A DNA stretch of 50,832 bases from Syntrophomonadaceae bacterium. GTDB lineage: Bacteria; Bacillota; Dethiobacteria; DTU022. The notes below the pieces were generated by a model. It was not told the DNA's origin. It saw nothing but the letters and a program-made list of their open reading frames with translations, and ran no database searches. Made by a program: the position numbers and the translations under genes. The stretch spans positions 1 through 50,832 of the forward strand of contig SKMK01000011.1 of NCBI GenBank assembly GCA_007121075.1. The letters run 5' to 3'. Positions 41,480-50,202 of the stretch are shown here, piece after piece (positions within the stretch are counted from its first letter, which is position 1; each line of letters starts with the position of its first letter).

Positions 41480-42178
41480 TTAACCTTTAAACCAATTTGT
41501 CACAGGCTGGAAACGGTAAACACTGCTTATATCCAGGTTCCGGCGGGGATCTTGGAGCTCTACTTCAAAGTAAGGGCTGTAATCTATCTCCATTTTCCCG
41601 GCAACAGTCCCTGAATAGAGCATCAGGCCTTCCAGATCCGTTACATCTATTACCTCTTTCACATAAGCCAGCAGTTCCCTGGGAGCAAGCAGTGCGCTCA
41701 AGGAAGTTTCCTGGTAAAGTGCTTTTTCTCCTCCCTGTTCCACCCAGCCGCGCAGGATCAGTTCATCCCAGTAATCTTCAACATCAGTCAACTTCCAGGC
41801 ATCCTTTGAAACTGTATTGGGATACATTTGCTTGGCCTTGGGGATACTCACCGCTTCCAAAGTCCGATCGGTGTGATCGCTGCCGGTGGAAACAAAGATC
41901 TCTCCACCGGTAAAAATCAATACATATTCGGCCTCGCCAATGTGTCCTTCTTCATCCAGGCACGGTATTTCCTGAGCCTGGGTTAACCGTTCTGGAAATT
42001 TTGGAAAAAAAACGGGAGTCTTTTCAGGAGCCGGAACACCAATCCTTTTCAATTCATCGATATGCTTCTGAACTTCTTCCTGGTTTCTGCCGGTGTATCC
42101 GCCGTTAATCAGCATTTTGGGCTCAAAGTGCAGCTTTTCAGCGGGATCACCGTTTATATTAAACGATATAGCAGCCAC
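41480..42178 (-). CDS. DUF2848 family protein
   Basis: Protein of about 232 residues matching DUF2848, a family thought to adopt the fumarylacetoacetate-hydrolase fold. Recognisable parts are NGGYTGRNQEEVQKHIDEL, IGVPAPEKTPVFFP, EAEYVLIFTGGEIFVS, and GSDHTDRTLE followed by IPKAKQMYP. A hydrolase or isomerase role on a small carboxylic acid is inferred from the fold. The frame opens at 42247, but the GTG at 42178 follows AAAGGAGG with 7-nt spacing and gives (M)AAISFNINGD. It stands between the amidase and cupin genes. Confidence 0.78.
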   Translation of the reverse strand: MAAISFNINGDPAEKLHFEPKMLINGGYTGRNQEEVQKHIDELKRIGVPAPEKTPVFFPKFPERLTQAQEIPCLDEEGHIGEAEYVLIFTGGEIFVSTGSDHTDRTLEAVSIPKAKQMYPNTVSKDAWKLTDVEDYWDELILRGWVEQGGEKALYQETSLSALLAPRELLAYVKEVIDVTDLEGLMLYSGTVAGKMEIDYSPYFEVELQDPRRNLDISSVYRFQPVTNWFKG

Positions 42179-42284
42179 AACAACGCCTCCTTTAAATGTT
42201 AAATTATTCCACCTTAACTGAAAATATTTTTTCACCGGCAAATCCACGGCACCGCTGCAACGGCCTGCCGGAGTAAGCCAATTT

Positions 42285-43073
42285 TTAGCGGCTCATAAAC
42301 TTTAAGGTCCGGTCGTTTAGCTGTGAGAAACTGGTCCTGATCTGGTGAATCCTGTCCAAATCGATCGTACCGGTTACTGTACAGGGCTCTTCATTGCTGC
42401 CAGCCCTGATTATGCCCCGGGGATCAACTATACAGCTGTGCCCGAGATAAGTTATTCCCCGGTTTATTCCAGCACAGTTGCAGGATACCAGGTAACAGAT
42501 ATTTTCAAGGGCCCGGACCTGATTTAAAGCAAGCCAGTTGGCCCAGCGCGGGAAAGGCCAGCCTGAAGTGACCAGAAATATTTCCGCTCCCCGTTCCAGC
42601 ATGAACCGGTACAGTTCCGGAAAACGCAGGTCGTAGCAGGTCGATAAGCCAAGCGCACCAAGCTCGGTTTTTACCACCACCGCTTCTTCCCCCGGTGTAA
42701 GCAGTTCTTTTTCCCGGGATCCGTAGCCAAAAAGATGGATCTTGCGGTAAGTGCCAATAATTTTACCGTTGTTATCGAGCATTACACTGGTGTTGTAAAG
42801 CTTTCCTTCTACGTTTTCAACAAAACTGCCGCCAAAAACATAGGAGTTGATTTCCCGGGCCTTCTCCGCAACCGCATTAACAGTAATCCCGTCTAAGGTT
42901 TCGCTTTCTTTCCGGTAAAGATCAAAATTAAAGTACCCGGTGCTCCATATTTCAGGGAGGAGGATCAGCTCGGCATCTTTTGACTGTTCCATTTGCTTCA
43001 GGGCATATTCAATACGGTCTTGCTTGGTCTGCTGATCGTTGATATCCAACTGCAGCGAAGTTACTTTAAACAT
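42285..43073 (-). CDS. Carbon-nitrogen hydrolase (nitrilase superfamily amidase)
   Basis: Nitrilase-superfamily amidase of about 262 residues. The catalytic triad is visible as Glu in LLPEIWSTGYF, Lys in YRKIHLFGYGSREKE, and Cys in STCYDLRFPELYR. It is closest in form to omega-amidase or YafV-like members and beta-ureidopropionase relatives, hydrolysing an amide or carbamoyl group. In this operon it could open or deaminate a ring-cleavage product. The ATG at 43073 (MFKVTSLQ) is chosen because of the GGAG site upstream. The upstream neighbour is the PreA-like flavoprotein gene. Confidence 0.9.
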   Translation of the reverse strand: MFKVTSLQLDINDQQTKQDRIEYALKQMEQSKDAELILLPEIWSTGYFNFDLYRKESETLDGITVNAVAEKAREINSYVFGGSFVENVEGKLYNTSVMLDNNGKIIGTYRKIHLFGYGSREKELLTPGEEAVVVKTELGALGLSTCYDLRFPELYRFMLERGAEIFLVTSGWPFPRWANWLALNQVRALENICYLVSCNCAGINRGITYLGHSCIVDPRGIIRAGSNEEPCTVTGTIDLDRIHQIRTSFSQLNDRTLKFMSR

Positions 43074-43111
43074 GAGTTTTCTCCTTTCCAGCATTTTTCT
43101 GTTAACAAATC

Positions 43112-44332
43112 TTAGTTGAAGTCTCCCAGGTATACGGGTTTGGGGCCTTTCATATAAATAGCTTCTTCACTGCACAGGGCGACGCACAGCCCGCATCCGT
43201 CGCATTTCTCTGGATCGATATAGGCTTTCTTTTTCCCATTTCTCTGCACATAGCTGACGGCATCGTAAAAACACCACTTGTCACAAAGCTTACAGCCGAT
43301 GCATTTTTCTTCATCCACATAAGATAATGCCCGGGTTTCCCGGTCCACCATGTCCCAGGTACTAACCTGCGGCAGGGTAAGCCCTTTTAATTCCTCAACT
43401 GATTTGTAGCCTTTTTCTTCCAGGTACCCTTCAATTCCTTTCAGAAAATCTGCAATATGGCCAAGCTGCTTGCGGCCATACATCAGGGCTGTGCAAAGCT
43501 GGACTGTAGAAGCACCGGCCATGATTGCTTTAACGGCGTCCTGCCAGGTGTTTAGCCCGTTGGTGGCGGAAATTGGGGCTCCAACTTCTTTGGCAATTTT
43601 AACCAGCCACTTGAGAGTGATCGGTCTCATCCAGGGTCCGCCAACTCCGGCAAAAGTCCCGTGCAGAAGAGGCCGCCCGGTATCAAGGTCAAGATCAAGG
43701 GCCGGAAAACGGTTGATAGCCGTAACTCCCGCCGCGCCGGCATCCATCACTTTTCGGGCCACTTCAACAGGACTTACCGCTTCTGCCGTTAATTTACCCA
43801 AAACCGGAATCTTTACCGCTGAAGTAACCGTTTCCATAACCGCCGCCGCTCCGTCCGGGTCGCTGCCCAGCTCCTGGCCGCTTTTATAACCCAGGTCCCG
43901 GGGATGAGGACAACCAAAATTCAGTTCGAGCATATCCGCTCCCACTGCTTCCATTTCTTTGGCCATTTCGGACCAGTTTTCCATGCTGTCACCGGATATG
44001 CTGACGACATAAACTACTTTACCTTCTTCGCAGTAGCGCTGCGCCGTTTTTAATTCTTCCAGCCATTGATCATGATTATAAGTAGCCAAAAATTCGCACG
44101 AATAATTGGAGTAAACGTGAGGCCAACCTTTTTTATGCAAAACAGTGAAACGTGGTGAAACATACCTTTTAAGTAAAGGTTCAGGACTGATAGTTTTGGT
44201 TACCACTCCGCCTGCCCCGGCTTCTACGCAGCGCCTGATATAATCGGCATTTTTAGTCGGAGTAGCCGAAGCTACAACCAGGGGGTTTTTAAATTTATGG
44301 CCGCACATCTCTATACTTAAATCCGGTTTCAT
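43112..44332 (-). CDS. PreA-like dihydropyrimidine dehydrogenase/dihydroorotate dehydrogenase family flavoprotein
   Basis: FMN TIM-barrel protein (406 residues) with a C-terminal two-[4Fe-4S] domain. The barrel shows NPLVVASATPT, ELNFGCPHPRDLGYKSGQ, GKLTAEAVSP and TAINRFPALDLD. The clusters are CIGCKLCDKWC and CDGCGLCVALC. In dihydropyrimidine dehydrogenase a Cys on the loop after the CPH motif donates the proton; here the aligned position appears to be Ser (KSGQ). The PreT (NAD/FAD) partner is not encoded nearby, so electrons may come from ferredoxin. It probably reduces a double bond in a heterocycle or an unsaturated acid. It lies 86 bp after the molybdenum subunit gene. Confidence 0.85.
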   Translation of the reverse strand: MKPDLSIEMCGHKFKNPLVVASATPTKNADYIRRCVEAGAGGVVTKTISPEPLLKRYVSPRFTVLHKKGWPHVYSNYSCEFLATYNHDQWLEELKTAQRYCEEGKVVYVVSISGDSMENWSEMAKEMEAVGADMLELNFGCPHPRDLGYKSGQELGSDPDGAAAVMETVTSAVKIPVLGKLTAEAVSPVEVARKVMDAGAAGVTAINRFPALDLDLDTGRPLLHGTFAGVGGPWMRPITLKWLVKIAKEVGAPISATNGLNTWQDAVKAIMAGASTVQLCTALMYGRKQLGHIADFLKGIEGYLEEKGYKSVEELKGLTLPQVSTWDMVDRETRALSYVDEEKCIGCKLCDKWCFYDAVSYVQRNGKKKAYIDPEKCDGCGLCVALCSEEAIYMKGPKPVYLGDFN

Positions 44333-44418
44333 TATTCACTCACCTTTCTTCAACAATGTTTTTGTGATTCGATAGACGTTAAATAGCTCCGGCCGGAGCC
44401 GGCTTGTTTAAGGCAGCT

Positions 44419-46692
44419 TTATCCAGATTCAAGGCCTTCAAGGATTTTTTCCGGGGTGATGGGCAGGGTTTTAACCCGCACTCCCACCGCATCAAAGACA
44501 GCATTGGCAATAGCAGCCGGAACCGGGTTGAGTGAAGGTTCACCAATTCCTTTTGCGCCAAAAGGCCCGTTTGGATCTTCCGATTCCAGGAAATAGGAAT
44601 AGATATGCCCCTCAGGTATATCCATGGCTGTAGGCAAACAGTAATCGTGGAAATTCGGATTCAAGAGCACCCCGTCATTAATCACCATATCTTCACCGAG
44701 AGCCCAGCCGGCTCCCATGATAACACCGCCTTCGACCTGGCCTTCCAGGGTCTGCCTGTTAATGACCCTACCCACATCATGGGCGGCCCAGTAATTAAGC
44801 AGCCTGGTCCTGCCCGTTTCAGTATCGACTTCTACTTCAGCTATATGACACCCGAAGGGATACGCGGGAGAAACATTGCCGTATTTATTTTCATCGGGCA
44901 GGACTGTGTCCGGCACAAATACCCCCTGCCCAACCAGGGAAGTCCCCCCTAAGGTATAACTAATCGTCTGCATCGCTTCAGCAACAGGGACAGGCTTTTC
45001 CTGGTCATCAAAGTAAATATTGCCATTGTTAATCGTTATCTGGTCTGTTTCTTTTTCATAAACCCGGGAGATGTGCTCCAGCAGCTGTTTTTTCAAGTTA
45101 ACTGCCGCTTCATAGACAGCCCTTCCTCCGATAGTGCTTCCTCGGGTAGCAAAACTTCCCAGGCCAAAGGGGCTGATATCTGTATCTACAGCGGCAGTCC
45201 GCACATTTTTAACATTAAGACCGACCGCCTCTGCGGCAATCAGGGCAAAGGCAGTGTTCATGCCCTGGCCAATATCAGCTTCTCCGGTGAAGACAATCGC
45301 TTTCCCCTCCGGAGTTAGGCGAACCAGGGCAGAAGAACCGTCAAAAGGCTTGAAAAAGGGTCGGTTTCCTGAAACGTGATTACAGATTGCCACCCCGATT
45401 CCTTTCTTAACCGGTCCTTTTTGCTTCGGCGCCTTTTTCTTTTCATACCAATTTGATTCCTGTGCCGCTTTATCCAGGCATTCTTCCAAAGCACAGCTCT
45501 TGATTTCCCAGCCGTGAATGGAGGTAAAACCGGGAGTAACCCCATTGTGCTGGCGGAGCTTGATCGGATCCATATCATACTGATGACAAATTGTATCCAG
45601 CGCCGATTCCATGGCAAAATGCATCTGGGCATTTCCAAAACCACGGAAACAGGAGGTGGGGATCGTATTCGTATAAACCGTGTAGCCTGTACTTCGCACA
45701 TTCTTGAATTTGTATAGCGAATCAATCCTGTAGCAGGCCGTAGAAGTAATGGCCGGTGCATATACAGTCCGGGCCCCATTTCCGGCAATGATCCTGGTGT
45801 CTTTGGCCAGGAAAGTACCGTCCCTGGAAAGCCCCAGTTTTACCCAAATTTTCATAGGCACACGGGGGTTGCCTGCCCTGAAATCTTCTTCCCGGTTATT
45901 GACCATCCTGACCGGCAAACCGGTACGCCTGGTCAAAACGGCGGCAAGAATATGCGATTTGTATTCAAATTTCGCTCCAAACCCGCCTCCGACATGGGGC
46001 TTAATAATGCGGAGATCCTCTGCGCACATCTGCAAAGCTTCAGCGTAACGGAGCCTGGACATGGAAGGAATCTGGGTGGAAAGCCACATGATCAGGCGCT
46101 CGTAATCACCCGGCACTGCTACGGCTGCCATGGGCTCCATGTAGGCCTGGTAAACCTGGTTGGTTTTATAAGTTTCTTCAAATATTATGTCGGATCCGGC
46201 CAAAGCTTCATCCACGTCGCCGCTGTGAACATTAAAAGTGGCAGCAATATTGTTATCTTTTTCTTCATAAAGCAGCGGGGCTCCCTCTTCCAGGGCCAGC
46301 TCCGGGTCGTAAACGGCAGGAAGTTCCTCGTATTCCACTTCAATCAAAGCCACCGCTTCAGCGGCTGCTTCCTCCGAAGAGGCCGCCACAGCTGCAACTT
46401 CGTCACCGTGAAAACGAACTTTATCGTCAGGCAAAATCACCCAGTCGGGAACCATGGGCCCAAACCGGTGCTGGGAAACATCTTTCCCGGTAATAATATC
46501 CTTTACTCCGGGAACCCGGGCTGCTTTGGTTGTATCTATATTCACAAGACGGGCATGGGGGTAAGGGCTCCTTAGCACTTTTCCATATAACATGCCTTCC
46601 ATTTTCAGATCGGGAACGTAGCGGGCCCGGCCGGTAACTTTTTCCAACCCGTCAAGGATCGGTGTTTCTTTTCCGAGATTAGAAAATTTCAT
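44419..46692 (-). CDS. Xanthine-dehydrogenase-family molybdenum-binding subunit
   Basis: Large subunit (757 residues) of a molybdenum hydroxylase that oxidises a carbon of a heteroaromatic ring or aldehyde with water as oxygen source. Visible are VTGRARYVPDLKMEGMLYGK at the N-terminus, GGGFGAKFEYKSH (about 245-257), CFRGFGNAQ, and near the C-terminus FGAKGIGEPSLNP with the catalytic Glu. It follows the FeS and FAD subunits in order. The ATG at 46692 (MKFSNLGKE) is behind GGAAAGGG. The substrate is unknown; no purine-specific genes are present, so xanthine is not assumed. A selenium-type partner is not seen. Confidence 0.92.
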   Translation of the reverse strand: MKFSNLGKETPILDGLEKVTGRARYVPDLKMEGMLYGKVLRSPYPHARLVNIDTTKAARVPGVKDIITGKDVSQHRFGPMVPDWVILPDDKVRFHGDEVAAVAASSEEAAAEAVALIEVEYEELPAVYDPELALEEGAPLLYEEKDNNIAATFNVHSGDVDEALAGSDIIFEETYKTNQVYQAYMEPMAAVAVPGDYERLIMWLSTQIPSMSRLRYAEALQMCAEDLRIIKPHVGGGFGAKFEYKSHILAAVLTRRTGLPVRMVNNREEDFRAGNPRVPMKIWVKLGLSRDGTFLAKDTRIIAGNGARTVYAPAITSTACYRIDSLYKFKNVRSTGYTVYTNTIPTSCFRGFGNAQMHFAMESALDTICHQYDMDPIKLRQHNGVTPGFTSIHGWEIKSCALEECLDKAAQESNWYEKKKAPKQKGPVKKGIGVAICNHVSGNRPFFKPFDGSSALVRLTPEGKAIVFTGEADIGQGMNTAFALIAAEAVGLNVKNVRTAAVDTDISPFGLGSFATRGSTIGGRAVYEAAVNLKKQLLEHISRVYEKETDQITINNGNIYFDDQEKPVPVAEAMQTISYTLGGTSLVGQGVFVPDTVLPDENKYGNVSPAYPFGCHIAEVEVDTETGRTRLLNYWAAHDVGRVINRQTLEGQVEGGVIMGAGWALGEDMVINDGVLLNPNFHDYCLPTAMDIPEGHIYSYFLESEDPNGPFGAKGIGEPSLNPVPAAIANAVFDAVGVRVKTLPITPEKILEGLESG

Positions 46693-46696
46693 GATT

Positions 46697-47224
46697 TCAC
46701 CCTTTCCTTTCTTCAGCACGTTCCGCTTCCCGGGCATAACAATAGATTGCCTCAATTATTTTTTGGTACCCGGTGCAGCGGCAAAGATTGCCGCTAATAC
46801 CTTCTTTAATCTGCTCACGCCTTATTTCTCTGCCCCGGTTTTTGTCCAGAAACGCCTTCGCCGAAAGCAGCATTCCTGGGGTGCAGTAACCGCATTGGAC
46901 TGCGCCTTTTTCCAGGAATATTTTCTGCAGGGGGTGCAGATCATTTTCCATGCCCCCGCTTAAACCTTCCACGGTCAGGATTTCTGCTCCATCGGCGCGG
47001 GCGGCCGGAATAATACAGGAATTAACAGCCTGTCCGTTCATAATTACGGTGCAGGCTCCGCATTCACCCATTCCGCATCCTTCCTTGGCCCCAATTAGGC
47101 CAAGGCGATTCCGGATCAGATCGAGAAGCCGTTCACCGGGATCAATTTCCAGGCTATACTCTTTTTCATTGAGCCTGAAATTAATTGTCAGGCGTCCGCC
47201 CTGTTCGTTATTGTTACCGCTCAT
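46697..47224 (-). CDS. Molybdenum hydroxylase [2Fe-2S] subunit
   Basis: Small subunit of about 175 residues with two [2Fe-2S] clusters, carrying electrons from the molybdenum site to FAD. The plant-type cluster uses GCGMGECGACTVIMNG plus SC, and the second cluster CGYCTPGML with LCRCTGYQ. The ATG at 47224 (MSGNNNE) is chosen over a TTG at 47233 because AGGAG is at proper distance. It overlaps the FAD subunit by 11 bp and ends 4 bp before the large subunit. Confidence 0.94.
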   Translation of the reverse strand: MSGNNNEQGGRLTINFRLNEKEYSLEIDPGERLLDLIRNRLGLIGAKEGCGMGECGACTVIMNGQAVNSCIIPAARADGAEILTVEGLSGGMENDLHPLQKIFLEKGAVQCGYCTPGMLLSAKAFLDKNRGREIRREQIKEGISGNLCRCTGYQKIIEAIYCYAREAERAEERKG

Positions 47225-48101
47225 GCCGATCAACTCCTTTTAAATCCAGTGCCCTTTCAATCCCTCGCTTGAGGGCGACCCCGATTAATCTCTTCTTAAA
47301 AGCCGCGCTACCCCGAAAGCTGTCCCTCGGGGTTACCTCTTCGGAAATAGAATGGCCGGCTTTTTTCAAAATCTCCTCGTTCAGCACAGCACCCTTCAAT
47401 GATGCCTCTGTTTTACGGGCCCTGTAAGGGACCACCGCCATAGGCCCGACCGCTATACGAATATCCTTTAAGGCATGTCCGTCTTCTTCCAGTTGAAGCC
47501 AGAGGCCAAGGTTAACTAGGGGCAGGGCCAGCGCTTCACGGCGGGCAAAACGGACAAAATAAGTCCTTTCCCTGGAGTCGGGGGCAGAAAATGAGAAGGC
47601 TGTTACCAGGTCTTTTGCCGGATCTATCGAACTTTTGCCCGGCCCCAGGAAAATCTCGGCAACCGGGATTTCCCTCTCCTTCCCGGGTGATGAGACATGG
47701 ACCAGGGCATCCAGCGCCACCAGAGCTATTGCTGTATCAGCGGCAGGCTGAGCATTTACCACGTTTCCGCCCACTGTTCCAACATTACGAACCTGGGGAG
47801 ATCCAACCGACCTGGCCGCTTCCGCCAAAACGCGACCTTTTCCCTGGATTAAAGCTGAGTCAACGAGCTGGCTGTGGGTTACGGCAGCCCCCACATAGAT
47901 CCGACCATGATCCTCGCGGATCTCCTTTAAAGCAGGAACACGCCCGATATCTATTAACGACTTGACCTCTAACGGGTCCCATCTGTGCTGGACCATAAGA
48001 TCTGTCCCCCCGGCTACAAGCCGGGCCTGGCCCTGGTGCTGCTCGAGTAAAGCCAGGACTTCCCCGGTGGTCGAGGGCATAAAATAATTTTCCCAGGTCA
48101 A
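47214..48101 (-). CDS. Molybdenum hydroxylase FAD-binding subunit
   Basis: Medium subunit of about 295 residues that transfers electrons from the iron-sulfur clusters to an acceptor through FAD. The FAD motif is RLVAGGTDLMVQ (about 30-41), followed by NVGTVGGNVVNAQPAAD (about 107-123), the second FAD loop. It is the first gene of the operon. I favour the TTG at 48101, 7 nt after GGGAGG, giving MTWENYFMPSTT; an ATG at 48116 lies inside the ribosome site and is less likely. Confidence 0.92.
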   Translation of the reverse strand: MTWENYFMPSTTGEVLALLEQHQGQARLVAGGTDLMVQHRWDPLEVKSLIDIGRVPALKEIREDHGRIYVGAAVTHSQLVDSALIQGKGRVLAEAARSVGSPQVRNVGTVGGNVVNAQPAADTAIALVALDALVHVSSPGKEREIPVAEIFLGPGKSSIDPAKDLVTAFSFSAPDSRERTYFVRFARREALALPLVNLGLWLQLEEDGHALKDIRIAVGPMAVVPYRARKTEASLKGAVLNEEILKKAGHSISEEVTPRDSFRGSAAFKKRLIGVALKRGIERALDLKGVDRHER

Positions 48102-48460
48102 GATAAAACCTCCCATCTTTAATAAACTAAATTACTATCATTAACTTTAATAGATCTTTTCGATATCTGAAAGAGCTATTCCTGCTTGTTATAAACAACC
48201 TGGCTGCCACTTAGGGCTGTAATCCGTTTTTTCCTTGTTGATGAGTAAGTGCTCCGCGGGAGAGCTAATTCGCTGCGCAAGCATGTACTTGTCATAGAAA
48301 ACACTACGGCCGACTGCCTTGTAAAAGGTTAAAGTCGGCGCTGCCCGGCCGGTATGATCACGGCCGGGCAACCCGGATTTTGAATAACTTTCATCTCGTT
48401 TTCAATACATAATTGGCTGAAAAGAATCAATTCTTGGTTTATTAACCCTTATTCAATGGC
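48102..48460. other. Intergenic region with two adjacent hairpins
   Basis: Gap of 360 bp between the BCCT gene and the molybdenum hydroxylase operon. On the minus strand, 91 bp after the BCCT stop, the stem TGCCCGGCCG / CGGCCGGGCA (48342-48370) is followed by the stem GCCGACT / AGTCGGC with inner CCTT/AAGG (48309-48339). They probably end the BCCT transcript, although T runs are short. A 60-codon frame (48189-48371, minus) overlaps both; I do not recognise it. The promoter of the hydroxylase operon must lie between about 48110 and 48300, with no clear -10/-35 pair. Confidence 0.45.
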
Positions 48461-50014
48461 TTATTCAGATTTATACAGGTGCGGAAACTGCTCCCTGTGC
48501 ATCCTCTTGGCCAGCATTGGGCCACCCCAGAGCATGGGCAGCAAAAGCAGCGAAACCGGAACTGCAGTAAACACTATGAAGTTCTGCAGGGCACCGATTC
48601 CTCCTTCCCCGATCATAATCAGGATAGCTGCTACGGCACCCATGGCCACCGCCCAGAAAATCCGGATCGGAGCGTAAGGGTTCTCCTGGCCGCTGACCAC
48701 AATTGACATGGTAAAAGCAATCGAGTCCCCGGTAGTGGCAAGAAACGACATTAACAGGATCATCATCAGCGGTACGATTAGCTGGCTGAGCGGCAGTTCC
48801 AAACCGATATGTAATAATGCTGCCGGCAGGCCTGCTTCAAACAAGGGGCCTGATATTATACCGGGGTTCTCCAGCTCAAAGAAAATGCCGCTTCCGCCCA
48901 GAACGGTAAACCAGAACATGGTGGCAATAGGAGCAATAATTGCCACGCCCATAACCAGTTCCCGGATCGTCCTGCCCCTGGATATACGAGCCACGAAAGT
49001 GCCCATGATCGGCCCATAACCAAGAAACCAGCCAAAGAAAAATACGGTCCACCAGTTAAGCCAGCCAGTGTCACCCCTGAAAAGGGTTAATGGCGCAAAA
49101 TCCCTGACATGGGCCCCAAAAGAGGTCATAAAATTATCAATAATAAAACCGGCCGGACCAACTAAGAACACCAGCCCGATTAAGACCATAGCTCCAATTA
49201 CGTTGAACCGGCTCAGGAAGCGGATCCCCTTATAAAGACCGGTTACAGCAGATAAAGTATAGATTCCTACCAGGATAATCAGGATCCCCAGCTGGGTCGA
49301 AAACACATCCGGAATTCCAAACAGGAACTCCAGCATATAGCTCATTTGAAGCCCCAAAAATCCAATCGGGCCAATGGTTCCGGCAGCGACAGCGATAATA
49401 GCAACAATATCAGCCACCGAACCCCAGTGATTCATAACCCCCTTTTCCCCGAGAACGGGATAAAGCATGGAACGCGGCTTCAGGGGCAGGCCTTTCTCAT
49501 GGTAAGCATACATCAAAACTATCGTTGTTAAAGTAGCCAGGATTGCCCAGGCATTAAAACCCCAGTGCAGAAAACTGGTCGATAACGCCGGTGCAGCTGC
49601 AGCCTCGCTCCCCGCTTCCACACCACTGAAAAATGGAGGTACATCGGTGAAATGATACATGGGCTCAGCTGCGGACCAAAAAACCCCACCGCCGGCCAAA
49701 AGGGTCATCATGATCATGGCAATCCAGGAAAATGTTCCCAGTTCAGGTTTTTCCTGACCGCCAAGACGTACCGCTCCGTACGGTGAAATAGCCACACCAA
49801 GCGCTATGACCACTGTCAGGAAACAGAGAACCTGCCAAAAGGCGCCAAAATAATTGGCGCTCCAGTTAAAGGTAGTGTTAACAAATGCAGAAACCGAATC
49901 AATATTAATCAATGCGGCTATAACAAATACTAAAAGAAAACCTCCACTGACTATAAATACAGGCCAGTCAACATCTTTTAGCATTTTAGTGGTGCCGTTG
50001 TTTATATCGTTCAT
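48461..50014 (-). CDS. BCCT-family transporter (betaine/choline/carnitine type)
   Basis: Twelve-TM sodium- or proton-coupled carrier of about 517 residues for quaternary ammonium compounds such as glycine betaine. Family landmarks are GVFWSAAEPMYHF, the segment HWGFNAWAI, and the central GDTGWLNWWTVFFFGWFLGYGP, which includes the aromatic-rich helix that binds the trimethylammonium group. The ATG at 50014 (MNDINNG) lies behind GGAGGAG; a start at 50038 is less likely. It is next to an MttB-family methyltransferase gene, suggesting that the substrate is imported for demethylation rather than for osmotic protection alone. Confidence 0.94.
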   Translation of the reverse strand: MNDINNGTTKMLKDVDWPVFIVSGGFLLVFVIAALINIDSVSAFVNTTFNWSANYFGAFWQVLCFLTVVIALGVAISPYGAVRLGGQEKPELGTFSWIAMIMMTLLAGGGVFWSAAEPMYHFTDVPPFFSGVEAGSEAAAAPALSTSFLHWGFNAWAILATLTTIVLMYAYHEKGLPLKPRSMLYPVLGEKGVMNHWGSVADIVAIIAVAAGTIGPIGFLGLQMSYMLEFLFGIPDVFSTQLGILIILVGIYTLSAVTGLYKGIRFLSRFNVIGAMVLIGLVFLVGPAGFIIDNFMTSFGAHVRDFAPLTLFRGDTGWLNWWTVFFFGWFLGYGPIMGTFVARISRGRTIRELVMGVAIIAPIATMFWFTVLGGSGIFFELENPGIISGPLFEAGLPAALLHIGLELPLSQLIVPLMMILLMSFLATTGDSIAFTMSIVVSGQENPYAPIRIFWAVAMGAVAAILIMIGEGGIGALQNFIVFTAVPVSLLLLPMLWGGPMLAKRMHREQFPHLYKSE

Positions 50015-50202
50015 CAAGTCTCCTCCTTCTTGTTGCATGCTTGTAGCATTAAATTATCACATTTGAATAAAACTTAATTACAATGACTTAAACCAGTTTA
50101 TACAAATAGAATCTATCACCCCAAATCGATCCTAAAAACTTTCTTTTAAGCAGCCGCTTTAAGTCGTACCGTCAATAATTTATTTCACTACCGAATCAGT
50201 CC

